Under the pieces are notes generated by a model, which was not told the DNA's origin, made no database searches, and saw only the letters and a list, made by a program, of their open reading frames with translations. Shown piece after piece: positions 7,789-16,194 of a stretch of DNA of 64,000 nucleotides (position 1 is the stretch's first letter; every line of letters begins with the position of its first letter). The stretch is from Sandaracinaceae bacterium (GTDB lineage Bacteria > Myxococcota_A > Polyangia > Polyangiales > Sandaracinaceae): the NCBI GenBank assembly GCA_040218145.1, contig JAVJQK010000039.1:1-64000 (forward strand). Direction: 5' to 3'. The position numbers and the translations under genes were made by a program.

Positions 7789-9836
7789 CGGTGGACGGCG
7801 CCGATCTGACCGAGCTGTCGAGCCGCGCCGCGGTGGAGGCGCGCCTACGCGCGTCCGAGCGCCGCGGCGGTGGACCGAGCCTGCGTGACGTGCTCGTCCG
7901 CGGGGTGGACTTCGAGGGGCTGTCGATCCGGGCGGCCGTGCTCTCGCGCGTGCAGCTGGTCCGCTGCCGGCTCGCCGGCGTCGATCTGACCGGTGTGGTC
8001 CTGCGTAACGTCGTGATCCGGGGCTGTGATCTGTCCGGCGCGTCGTTCGAGGGCGCCCGCCTCGACTCGGGCGTGCTGCGGTTCGAGGACGAGGGCGAGG
8101 GCGACGAGGCGACTGATTGCGCGGGGACCCGCTTCGCGGGCGCGTCGTTCGAGAGCGCGATCTTCGATGGGGTGAGCCTCGCGCGCGCGGACTTCACGGG
8201 CGCGTCGCTCGAGAACGCGCGGTGGACGGGATGCGCACTGAGCGAGGCGCGCTTCACCGGAGCGACCCTCGACCTCGCGTCGTTCGAGCGCTGCGAGCTG
8301 CGGGGGGCGTCGCTCGACGACGTGTCGCTGTCCATGGTCACGCTCGGATCCTGTGACGCGACCGGCGCTCGCTTCGAGCGGGCGCGGCTCGACGGCGCGA
8401 GCCTCGGCGGGTCGCGTTTCTCGGAGGCGTCGATGGCGGGCGCGACGCTCTCGGGCGTCCGCTTCGATGCGGTCGAGGCGATGCCCCGGGCCCTGGCGGG
8501 CGCGGACCTGAGCAGAGCGATCCTCGCGGGCCGCGCGATGGTGGGGGCGGACCTGCGCGAAGCGATCCTGGACGGCGCCGACCTGCTCGGCGCGCGGCTC
8601 GCGGGCGCTGACCTGACCGCCGCCAGCCTCCGCGGCGTGCGCCTCGAGAGCGCCGACCTGACCGATGCCCGCCTCGACGGCTGCGAGCTTGCGAACTCGC
8701 GCGTGGTCAAGGCGTCGCTCCGCGGCGCATCGCTCGTCGAGGCGCGAGGGCAGGGTGTCGATCTGTCGGAGGCGGATCTGCGCGGCGCGGATCTGCGCGG
8801 CGCGCGTTTTTCGGGCTCGTTTAGGGAGGCGCGCTTCGGCGCGGCCGTGCTCGACGGCGCGCGATTCGACGGGAGCAGCCTCCGCGGCGTCGAGATCGAG
8901 GAGGGCGCCGCGTGGGTCGAGGTCGGCCTCGCGGGCGTCGACCTCGCGGTGACCGACCTGTCCGGCGTGCGGTTCGAGCGGTGCGATCTTCGCGCCGCGA
9001 ACCTCGCGCGCGCCCGCCTCCGCGGCGCGCGCCTCGACGAGTGCGACCTGTCGGCGGCGCGGCTCGCCGAGGCCGACCTCGCCGGCGCCGACCTGTCCGA
9101 GTCGATCCTCAGCGAGGCGGACCTGTCCGACGCGACCCTCGCGGGTGCGCGCCTGGACTACGCCGACCTCCGGGGGGCGACGCTGGCCGCTGCCGACCTG
9201 TCTGGGGCGAGCCTGTTCCGAGCCGACCTCCAGGCGCTGGATCTCCGGCAGGTGAAAGTCTCGGCGGAGACCTCGTTCGAGTCGGCGACGATGCGGAGCG
9301 CGGATCTGAGCGGCGTCGTCTTCCGAGGCTGCGTGCTCGAGAGCGCCGAGCTCACGGGCGCGCTGCTCGCGGGCGCGGCGCTCGACGAGGTGCGGGGCAA
9401 GCAGCTCGAGCTGACCTCGACCGATCTGACGGGCGCGTCGTGGCTCCGCGCCGACCTGCGCGCGGCCGACTTCACGGACGCGGCGATGGAGGACGCGGAC
9501 CTGCGCGGTGCAGACCTCCGGGGCGCGCAGATGCGGGGAGGGGCCGCGCGCCGCGCACGCTTCGAGCTCTGCGCGATGAGCCGGTGCCAACTCGTCGGGG
9601 TCGACCTGCGGGAGACCCGCTTCGATCACGCCGACCTCCGCTACAGCTGGATCGAGGGCTGCCACCTCGGCGCGGCGAGCTTCCGGGACGCGGATCTGAG
9701 CGGCAGCAGTCTGGTGGGCTCGACCGAGCAGGGGACGGATTTCGCCGGGGCCGAGCAACGGGACGTCACTCGGGTCGATGAGGCGAAGGCGAGGGCGGAG
9801 GCGTTCGAGCCGCCGCGGCGAGGGCCGGCGGCGTGA
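7785..9836 (+). CDS. Large pentapeptide-repeat protein (T6SS cluster)
   Basis: A 683-aa protein, almost all pentapeptide repeats (units such as ADLRG, ARLDG, ASLRG), starting at a GTG overlapping the previous TGA. A few non-repeat insertions interrupt the coil (for example around VLRFEDEGEGDEATD and KVSAETSFESA). The frame is also open upstream of the GTG, but that part is antisense-like noise inside the DUF2169 gene. No signal peptide or catalytic motif is visible. It is likely a structural or cargo-presenting beta-helix for the spike, or itself a toxin-like DNA mimic; I cannot decide between these. Confidence 0.85.
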   Translation: MTVDGADLTELSSRAAVEARLRASERRGGGPSLRDVLVRGVDFEGLSIRAAVLSRVQLVRCRLAGVDLTGVVLRNVVIRGCDLSGASFEGARLDSGVLRFEDEGEGDEATDCAGTRFAGASFESAIFDGVSLARADFTGASLENARWTGCALSEARFTGATLDLASFERCELRGASLDDVSLSMVTLGSCDATGARFERARLDGASLGGSRFSEASMAGATLSGVRFDAVEAMPRALAGADLSRAILAGRAMVGADLREAILDGADLLGARLAGADLTAASLRGVRLESADLTDARLDGCELANSRVVKASLRGASLVEARGQGVDLSEADLRGADLRGARFSGSFREARFGAAVLDGARFDGSSLRGVEIEEGAAWVEVGLAGVDLAVTDLSGVRFERCDLRAANLARARLRGARLDECDLSAARLAEADLAGADLSESILSEADLSDATLAGARLDYADLRGATLAAADLSGASLFRADLQALDLRQVKVSAETSFESATMRSADLSGVVFRGCVLESAELTGALLAGAALDEVRGKQLELTSTDLTGASWLRADLRAADFTDAAMEDADLRGADLRGAQMRGGAARRARFELCAMSRCQLVGVDLRETRFDHADLRYSWIEGCHLGAASFRDADLSGSSLVGSTEQGTDFAGAEQRDVTRVDEAKARAEAFEPPRRGPAA

Positions 9837-10513
9837 GTCAGGAGAAGCAAGTGGGTAGAGACTTGATGACCGATGAGCTGCGGCGGGCGCTCGAGGGCGG
9901 CGCGCGAGCCGACTCGAGCGCGGGCGCCGTCACGCGCTACGAGGTGCCGAGCGGCGTGGCGATCGAGGAGGACGTCGACGAGCAAGGGGAGGCTCGCGTC
10001 GCGCTCCGCGCGCCCGGCGGCGGCGTGCTGCTCGAGCTCCGGCCGAGCGACGGACGGTGCCGGATCCACGCGCCGTCGATCGAGATCGCCGCCTCGAACG
10101 AGCTGCGGCTGTCGGGCCGCAGCGTCCGCGTGGAGGCCGAGCGCAGCCTCGTGATGCGCGCGGGCGACACGGCCATCTCGGCGCAGCCCCGCCACCTCGG
10201 CCTGCTCGCCGAAGAGATAACAGCCACGAGCCAGCAGACGAACTGGACCACGAAGGGCTTCCGCTTGGTCGGGGACGTCGTGGAGACGAGGGCGCGGCGG
10301 CTCGTCCAGCGGGCCGAGGAGATGGAGAGCCGCGCCCGGCTGCTCGTCGAGAAGACGTGGCAGAGCCTGCGCGAGGCCGAGGACCTCGCGCAGACGAAGG
10401 CGCAGCGGGTGCGGCTCGTGGCCGAGGACACGCTCCGCGCGTTCGGCCGCCGAACGCTGTTGAAGGCGCGTGAGGACATGAAGCTGCGCGGCGAGCGCAT
10501 CTACCTCGATTGA
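9833..10513 (+). CDS. DUF3540-type T6SS accessory protein
   Basis: A 226-aa protein starting GTG within the previous stop. The central part (GGVLLELRPSDGRCRIHAP, then SIEIAASNELRLSGRSVRVE) is a beta-strand ladder like that of VgrG shafts, and the C-terminal 100 residues are a long charged helix (VVETRARRLVQRAEEMESRA) ending KLRGERIYLD, as in DUF3540 proteins. DUF3540 genes are found beside DUF2169 and vgrG in T6SS clusters; the exact role (spike assembly or effector loading) is not settled. The next ATG is 15 bases downstream, behind AGGAAGG. Confidence 0.8.
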   Translation: MSQEKQVGRDLMTDELRRALEGGARADSSAGAVTRYEVPSGVAIEEDVDEQGEARVALRAPGGGVLLELRPSDGRCRIHAPSIEIAASNELRLSGRSVRVEAERSLVMRAGDTAISAQPRHLGLLAEEITATSQQTNWTTKGFRLVGDVVETRARRLVQRAEEMESRARLLVEKTWQSLREAEDLAQTKAQRVRLVAEDTLRAFGRRTLLKAREDMKLRGERIYLD

Positions 10514-10527
10514 GGAAGGGACGGGCG

Positions 10528-12411
10528 ATGAGCAACGACAGCGAGCGGCCGGAGGTGCCCGAGCACGCCGACCCCGAAGACACCCTCGGCGAGGTAGCCG
10601 AGCAGGTCGGACAAGGGCTCGACGGCGCGGCGGAGCAGATCCCCGAAGAAGAAGAGGAGGCGCGCGCGGCGATGGAGACGGCGGGCGACGTCGCCAGCGC
10701 GGTCTCGAACGTCGTGAAGGCCGCCCAGGCGGCCGAGCAGCTCGGCCAGGCGCTCGAGGCGGGCGACGAGGGGAGGGCGGCCAGCGCGGTCGGGAACCTC
10801 GCCGGAGGCGTGCTCGGGACGACCGGGGCGCTCGTCGACGGCGTGGCCGGCGCGATCCCCGAGGAGGCGCGCGAGGGCGTCAACACCGCCGCGTCGGTGC
10901 TCCGCGGCGCGGCGGCCGTGAGCCGATCGACCGAGCGCGTCGTCAGCACCTACCAATCGATCGAGCGGGCGGTCAGCGGCCGGCGGTTGTCGTTTCACAC
11001 CCGGGCGGACGTCGGAGCCCGGCTCCTCGCGGAGCGCGCCTCGGGCACGCAGCGCCTCAGCGGACTGTACCAGTGGCGCGTCTTGGTCGAGGTCGAGCAC
11101 GAGGGAGGGTTGGACGATGAGGCTTTGAATGACCTGCTCCGCCAGCCCGCGCGCATCAGCCTCAACCGGGACGACAGCGAGGGAGAGGTGTACGGCGTGC
11201 TGCGCCAGGTGGAGATGCTCGAGGTCACGGGGCCGCGCGAGACGCACTATGACCTGACGCTCGTCCCCAAGCTCTGGCGCCTGAACCTCGTGAAGCGCTC
11301 CCGTGTGTTTCAGAACAAGACGCACGTGGAGGTAGCGCTCGCAGTGTTCGCGGAGCATGGCTTCGACCCGGACACCTACGTCTTCGACCAGACTGAGGAG
11401 TCGTACCCGACCCACGAGTACGTCGTGCAGCACAGAGAGACGGACTTCGCGTTCATCTCTCGCCTGCTGGAGCACAACGGGGTCCACTATCGCTTCGAGC
11501 AGCACCCTCGCACCGAGGCCATCGTGCTCGGAGACCGAAACGCGTCTTTCGTGCCGGTTCACGAGGAGGACGAGCTGCGCTATCACCCGCACGACTTTGC
11601 GCCTGACGACGGCGCCCCACGGGTCTGGGGCCTGCGGCGCATCCGCTCGGCGCGCTACGCGGAGGTTCAACTCCGCGACTACAACTGGCGCGCGCCTCAT
11701 CAGCCGGTGCGGGCGGTCGAGCCCGTGGACGAGGAGACGGGGTACGGCTTCCTCGACTTGTATGGAGAGCACGTGCCCGACACTGCCGAGGCGACGAGGC
11801 TCGCGCGAGTCCGCGCGCAGGAGCAGCAGGTGGCGGCGGAGACCTTCGAGGCCAAGACCTCGCTCCGCGGCGTACGCCCCGGCACCTACTTCGACCTCGT
11901 GAACCACCCCCACCCGGACCTGAACCAGCGCTACCTCGTCACCGAGACCTCGGAGACGACCGTCGATGGGCACGCCTACGTGAACACCTTCAAGGCGATC
12001 CCGTTCTCGGTGACCTACCGGCCTGCGCGAACGACGCCGTGGCCGCGCATCGACGGCGCCATCAACGCCATCGTGGATGGCGAGGCGCGGAGCACCGCGA
12101 CGCCGATCGACGAGCAGGGGCGCTACCGAGTCGTCCTGCCTTTCGATGGCGCCGCTAGCGCGGGCGGGAGTGCCTCGAGGTGGGTGCGGCGAGCTCAGCC
12201 GTCGGCAGGGGAGGGTTATGGCATGCACTTCCCGCTGCACATCGGCTCCGAGGTCGCCATCGTTCACGTCAACGGCGATCCGGACAGGCCTTTGATCGTT
12301 GGCGCGGTGCCGAACGCGGCGACCCAGAGTCCGGTCATTGCCGGCAACGCACCACAGAGCCGCATCCGCACCGGGAGTGGCGTGGTCTTCGAACTCGACG
12401 ACGATTGCTGA
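10528..12411 (+). CDS. vgrG: VgrG spike protein with N-terminal helical extension
   Basis: A 627-aa protein with ATG after AGGAAGGGACGGGCG. Residues about 153-560 form the gp27-like VgrG body (RRLSFHTRADVGARLL; TYVFDQTEESYPTHEYVVQH; ETDFAFISRLLEHNGVHYRF) and the gp5-like OB fold (GRYRVVLPFD; GMHFPLHIGSEVAIVHVNGD; DRPLIVGAVPN). Two things are odd. Residues 1-150 are an extra Ala/Glu-rich helical region not usual in VgrG. The protein also stops right after the OB fold (SRIRTGSGVVFELDDDC), without the long beta-needle. A needle-like protein is encoded by the next gene, 13 bases downstream. VgrG trimers form the tip of the T6SS tube. Confidence 0.93.
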   Translation: MSNDSERPEVPEHADPEDTLGEVAEQVGQGLDGAAEQIPEEEEEARAAMETAGDVASAVSNVVKAAQAAEQLGQALEAGDEGRAASAVGNLAGGVLGTTGALVDGVAGAIPEEAREGVNTAASVLRGAAAVSRSTERVVSTYQSIERAVSGRRLSFHTRADVGARLLAERASGTQRLSGLYQWRVLVEVEHEGGLDDEALNDLLRQPARISLNRDDSEGEVYGVLRQVEMLEVTGPRETHYDLTLVPKLWRLNLVKRSRVFQNKTHVEVALAVFAEHGFDPDTYVFDQTEESYPTHEYVVQHRETDFAFISRLLEHNGVHYRFEQHPRTEAIVLGDRNASFVPVHEEDELRYHPHDFAPDDGAPRVWGLRRIRSARYAEVQLRDYNWRAPHQPVRAVEPVDEETGYGFLDLYGEHVPDTAEATRLARVRAQEQQVAAETFEAKTSLRGVRPGTYFDLVNHPHPDLNQRYLVTETSETTVDGHAYVNTFKAIPFSVTYRPARTTPWPRIDGAINAIVDGEARSTATPIDEQGRYRVVLPFDGAASAGGSASRWVRRAQPSAGEGYGMHFPLHIGSEVAIVHVNGDPDRPLIVGAVPNAATQSPVIAGNAPQSRIRTGSGVVFELDDDC

Positions 12412-12424
12412 GGAGGGACGCGAG

Positions 12425-13804
12425 ATGACACAGACCGACCAGGAGCAGGACGCCGAGCTCGCCGACCACCAGCATCGCCTCGAACGCCTCGAGCAGGTCT
12501 TCCCGACGCCGGAGACGCCCCGCGGCGGCGCGCAACGGGCCCGGCTGCATGTACCAACTCCCGACTCGTTGTTGACGGTCGGCGCGGCCGGGCACGCAAC
12601 CTCCGAAGGGAGGGCCGAGGGCCCTGGCGGCGTCGCGCTCCATACGGTCGAGAACCTCGGAGCTCAGATTCAGGGTTCGACGATCCTCGACACGGACGGC
12701 AACACCATCCTGCACACCGGCGAGGAGGCGCGCGTCCTCGCTGAGGCCGACGCGGCGATCAGCTCGAACGCCAACGTCAAGGTCGGCAGCATCGAGGATG
12801 TGGAGATCACCGCTGGGGGCGCGGGCTTCAGGGATCCGGCGTTCACGGTGCGTCCCGCGATGGCCGTGCCCTCTCCGCCCGAGGTGAACACGGCTCGAAC
12901 CCGAGACAGCATCGGGGCCGTCAAGAACGCATGGACCTACACGTGGAAGGCATGGAGCATCAAGTCCGCGCTCAGCTCGTGGCTGGACTTCATGGCGAGC
13001 CCGACCGAGGGGGTGCAGGAAGCGAGCACCGAACGGAACACGGCCCGGGTCCTGGGCTTCGTCCGCTCCTCGATGACGCTCGGTGAGGGGCTGTGGGGGA
13101 CCCTCACGGCGCTCGCTGGTGCCTTCGAGGATCCGAGCGCCCTCGACCACACGGACTCAGGACCTCAGATGAAGCTCCACGCTGTTGGCGGGATGACGCT
13201 CTCGAGCAGCGGCAAGATCTCTGCGTTCTCGGAAGACAGCGTCAGTATAGGTGCGCCCATCAACCTCAGTCTCAAGGCCGGTTCGAGTGCGTCGATGAGC
13301 GCGGGCGGCAACTCCAAGGTCTTCGGCATCGCGAGTGCCACGCTCCAGAGCGATGGCGTGGTCGGCATCAAGGGGAAAGTGGTCGGTACCGGCGGCGACT
13401 ATATCGAGATGAAGGCCAAACAGGGCGCCTTCCTCAAGTCCGAGGGGGCGGCGCTGGTGGAGGCCAAGGGAAAGGTCGCGCTCGACGGCGATCAGGTCGC
13501 AGTGGCCGGGAACACCGTAGACGTCGGCGGGAAGGACCGCGTAGAGGTGTCGGCGAAGGTGGGCCTCGTCGATATCAAGGGGGAGCAGCGCGTGCGGGTG
13601 CAATCCCCAAATGACGTCATCGTTCAGGGCGACCGCTCGGTACAGCTGCGACAGGGAAGGGCGACCCTCGCGATCGACAATGATCAAATCGAGCTGCGTT
13701 CCGGATCGACGACAGCTATCTTGACCTCGAGCGAGTTCTCCGTGCATCGGGTGCGGATTCGAAGTGGTGAGACGACCATTCGAGGTCGCGTGAACCTCGG
13801 CTGA
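12425..13804 (+). CDS. VgrG shaft/needle-like beta-strand protein
   Basis: A 459-aa protein with a strong GAGGAGGGACGCGAG before the ATG. It has a short N-terminal coiled coil (DHQHRLERLEQVF), a strand segment (TILDTDGNTILHTGEEARVL), a middle helical part with Trp-rich sequence (NAWTYTWKAWSIKSALSSW), and then about 200 residues of short repeating beta strands (GGMTLSSSGKISAFSEDSVS; QRVRVQSPNDVIVQGDRSVQ; IELRSGSTTAILTSSEFS). That tail is the beta-prism type normally found at the C-terminus of VgrG itself. As the preceding VgrG lacks it, the two probably assemble into one spike. No enzyme motif is seen. Confidence 0.8.
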   Translation: MTQTDQEQDAELADHQHRLERLEQVFPTPETPRGGAQRARLHVPTPDSLLTVGAAGHATSEGRAEGPGGVALHTVENLGAQIQGSTILDTDGNTILHTGEEARVLAEADAAISSNANVKVGSIEDVEITAGGAGFRDPAFTVRPAMAVPSPPEVNTARTRDSIGAVKNAWTYTWKAWSIKSALSSWLDFMASPTEGVQEASTERNTARVLGFVRSSMTLGEGLWGTLTALAGAFEDPSALDHTDSGPQMKLHAVGGMTLSSSGKISAFSEDSVSIGAPINLSLKAGSSASMSAGGNSKVFGIASATLQSDGVVGIKGKVVGTGGDYIEMKAKQGAFLKSEGAALVEAKGKVALDGDQVAVAGNTVDVGGKDRVEVSAKVGLVDIKGEQRVRVQSPNDVIVQGDRSVQLRQGRATLAIDNDQIELRSGSTTAILTSSEFSVHRVRIRSGETTIRGRVNLG

Positions 13805-13818
13805 CGACGAGGTAGCTC

Positions 13819-15003
13819 ATGAACGAACTCCTCCTCGGTGCGCCGTGGTCCAAGGCCGGTGGGCGCGTCACGGCACCCCCAGTCCGCGTGCCTGTCGAGG
13901 ATGGTCGGCTGGGGTGCGCGCTCGCCCTCGCCGAGAGTGGCGAGGAGCCGACGCCGTGGGTGGAACGTGGTGCCAGCCTCCCCATGTCTGCTCCCAACTA
14001 CGCCGAGGCCCGTGAGAGCGGTCAGGCCGTAGCCGAGCTCGAACTCATCGCCATCGACGCGCGGGGGGTGGTTGAGAAGCTCGCGTGCTTCCGTGTCGAC
14101 GGCTGGGATCGTGACGCTCGCCGTGCCACATCGCCGCTCTTCGGGCTCGAGCTGGAGGTCACGCGCGAGGACGCGGACGACTCCGCCGGTTGGGCCGCGG
14201 TGACGTTCATCGCCGAGGGGAAGAGGACGCGGCTCAGGGTCCAGTCCGTTCGACCGCGCTCCGCGGTGGACGTCTCTGAGCTTCAGGGGATCGTCGTGAG
14301 CGACTCGTTCGTGCCCATCGCGGACGTCGCGTTCCTGTCGGGGCTCCAGGTCGAAGCGAGGACCGTCTGCCGAGAGCACTTCACACTTCGCCTCGACGGT
14401 GGTCGCCTGGTTCGGGTCGACCCGACCCGAGCGCGTCTGCTGGACGTCGAAACGGTTCGAACGGTCGGGCCTTGGGAGGCGCTGCAGCGCGAGTCCTTCG
14501 CCGCCTTCATGCTCTTTCCGAAGGTGCAGCTCGCTCGATACGACCCCCTCCACACGTGGCAAGCCGCCGAGCGCGTCATCTGCGCGGGAGACCGCGTGAC
14601 CGTGTCGGGCGTCCACGCGACCGTCGGGGACGGGCGCGAGGGGTACCGACAGGCGGGCGCGGAGTTGCGAGAGGTGCAAGCCGAGGACGTGCGCGTCGAC
14701 GAACCGGTTCCCCGAGACCGGGCGCTGCTCAGCGACGCGGAGCGGCGTCGCTACGGGGTAGACCAGCCGCCGCGCGCCCCCGAGTACATCCCTCCCGAGC
14801 CGAGATCCGAGCAGAAGCTGCCCGACCCGAGCGCTGTCGCCGCGTCGTTCACGCTACGTCGTTTGCTGTTGGCGCTCATCGCCTTCTTGTGCGTCCTCGC
14901 GATGTTCATGGCGCGCGAGGTGTATCGGGAGCGCGGCGAGACGAACGGGTTCACACGCGCCTACGACGGCTGCACGGGTGCGCTCAGGGAGGGCGAAGAC
15001 TGA
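13819..15003 (+). CDS. Single-pass membrane protein of spike cluster, unknown function
   Basis: A 394-aa protein starting ATG 14 bases after the needle gene. It begins NELLLGAPWSKAGG and has a long soluble part, then one membrane helix near the C-terminus (RRLLLALIAFLCVLAMFMAR, about 350-370) and a short charged tail with one Cys. A central stretch (RVICAGDRVTVSGVHATVG) faintly recalls GIDE-type domains, but I would not name it from that. Position after the spike genes and overlap with a lipoprotein gene (TGATG) make it a candidate effector, anchoring or immunity factor. The orientation of the tail suggests a tail-anchored protein facing the cytoplasm. Confidence 0.65.
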   Translation: MNELLLGAPWSKAGGRVTAPPVRVPVEDGRLGCALALAESGEEPTPWVERGASLPMSAPNYAEARESGQAVAELELIAIDARGVVEKLACFRVDGWDRDARRATSPLFGLELEVTREDADDSAGWAAVTFIAEGKRTRLRVQSVRPRSAVDVSELQGIVVSDSFVPIADVAFLSGLQVEARTVCREHFTLRLDGGRLVRVDPTRARLLDVETVRTVGPWEALQRESFAAFMLFPKVQLARYDPLHTWQAAERVICAGDRVTVSGVHATVGDGREGYRQAGAELREVQAEDVRVDEPVPRDRALLSDAERRRYGVDQPPRAPEYIPPEPRSEQKLPDPSAVAASFTLRRLLLALIAFLCVLAMFMAREVYRERGETNGFTRAYDGCTGALREGED

Positions 15004-15686
15004 TGGCCGCCCCTCCTCTCGTGATCGCGTCCCTGGCGCTCCTCACGGCCTGTGCGACGACGAACGCGGCCGGGGGCGAGACGGCGGAGGCGGTGAGCTT
15101 TGCGCGCGAGCGGCCGAGCCAGATCGACTTCGAGCTGGACTTCGACCGACGCCACTTCGCCGTGCAGCGGTCCTCGGTCTGCGCCGAGCCGGCGCCGCTC
15201 CACGCGGTGCTGGTCGACACGTCGCCTCTCGGGAACGTCTTCCTCGGATTCTGTGACGGCGCCATGGTGTCGAGGGATCGGCGAGGAGGCTTGTCCGGCA
15301 ACCTCCAGTTCCTCCGCCTGGCCCAGACGACCGACACGCGCGGCTTTGGGCTCGATGGTCAGTGGGTCCGCACGCAGATCCCCGCCCACGCCGAGTTGGA
15401 GATCCGCCCAGAGCCTGGCGGCGAGGGCGTGCGGTTGATCGGCAAGGGCGTGGACCTGTGCATCCGCCGCGCCCCTCCGAGTGATGGAGGTGAGCTGAGC
15501 GCCGAGGGGTGCCCCGAGATCGAGCGCGGGCCGGGCTACGTCATCTGCCGTCAGGCCGGCGGCTATCGCGTGCGGGTCCACGTCGAGGTCGCCGGCCGAC
15601 GCCTGCTCGTCGAGTCGGAGCCGCGAATGCGCGCGACGCTCCGGCAGGCCCAGGAGATGATCCGCGCAGCGCAGCTCATGCACTGA
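15003..15686 (+). CDS. Predicted lipoprotein, last gene of spike operon
   Basis: A 227-aa protein whose ATG overlaps the previous TGA. The N-terminus has a hydrophobic core and lipobox (VIASLALLTAC), so it should be lipidated and face the periplasm. The mature part holds several Cys (FCDGAM, LCIRRAPP, VICRQAGG) that may form disulfides, and ends in a helix (RATLRQAQEMIRAAQLMH). A periplasmic lipoprotein at the end of a T6SS spike operon fits an immunity protein, but no homology is visible. It is followed by a stretch with only repeat and transposase debris. Confidence 0.7.
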   Translation: MAAPPLVIASLALLTACATTNAAGGETAEAVSFARERPSQIDFELDFDRRHFAVQRSSVCAEPAPLHAVLVDTSPLGNVFLGFCDGAMVSRDRRGGLSGNLQFLRLAQTTDTRGFGLDGQWVRTQIPAHAELEIRPEPGGEGVRLIGKGVDLCIRRAPPSDGGELSAEGCPEIERGPGYVICRQAGGYRVRVHVEVAGRRLLVESEPRMRATLRQAQEMIRAAQLMH

Positions 15687-15753
15687 CCCGAGCGGTCGCT
15701 ACTACACAAGGATCGGTGCGGCAGCGTCGTGATGCACCGATGCCGGGGCCAAG

Positions 15754-15864
15754 CCGACCCGAGCCGGAGGCGGGCTCGAGCGGCGCGGTCCTCGCGCTTC
15801 GCCTCGGGCGGCGGCGCCGTCGTTCGGAGCGGAGGTGTCGAACCGAGGGCGATCCAGCGCCGTG
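15754..15864. repeat. Direct repeat, copy 1 (mate at 17656)
   Basis: About 110 bases, opening gacccgagccggaggcgggc and closing gatccagcgccgtga, recur at 17656-17764 with roughly 85% identity by eye. The two copies flank the IS256 remnant and the genes at 16195 and 17007. It contains no gene I can support on either strand. It could be a dispersed intergenic repeat or the scar of a duplication. Confidence 0.6.
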
Positions 15865-15867
15865 AAT

Positions 15868-16058
15868 CCGTCGTTCTCCCCGTTGATTCACCCGGTCGGC
15901 GGAACGCTCGCCATAGGACGCACCGCAGAGCCCATCCGCTTCTGCGCTCATCAGCGCCTCAGCGAACATCTGCACCATCTCCCGCAGCTGATCCGAACCG
16001 GTACCTCGAGGTGCTTGCGCAAGATCGCCGCGGCATCCATCTTCGTCATCTCGGTCAT
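15868..16058 (-). pseudogene. IS256-family transposase remnant (N-terminus only, frameshifted)
   Basis: On the minus strand an AAGGAG-preceded ATG at 16058 starts MTEMTKMDAAAILRKHLE. The frame then shifts, and the following stretch (QLREMVQMFAEALMSAEADG, CGASYGERSADRVN) reads in another frame. This is the conserved N-terminus of IS256/mutator transposases. Homology ends around 15868, so about 90% of the gene is missing. It cannot be functional; it marks an old insertion between the spike operon and the next genes. Confidence 0.8.
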
Positions 16059-16194
16059 CGTCGTCTCCTTCGTTGTCGCAACTCGAAGATGTCGCGGTGG
16101 CCGAGGCTCTAAGATCCCAGCGGACACTAACTTCGGGTAACCCGCCGCGGTGTGGTGTTGGGGGACGATCTGACCGTCGTCGGGGGGCGTGGGC

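Noticed and set aside
7217-9758. Very long open frames on the minus strand opposite the pentapeptide genes
   Set aside because: The repeat codons (GCG, CGC, GAC) read open in several frames. The minus-strand products are low-complexity Arg/Ala/Ser sequence without ribosome sites or domains, whereas the plus strand gives clear repeats and coupled overlaps.
6900-9800. Periodic short repeats reminiscent of a CRISPR or satellite array
   Set aside because: The 15-base periodicity equals five codons and is explained by pentapeptide repeats; there are no exact repeats with unique spacers.
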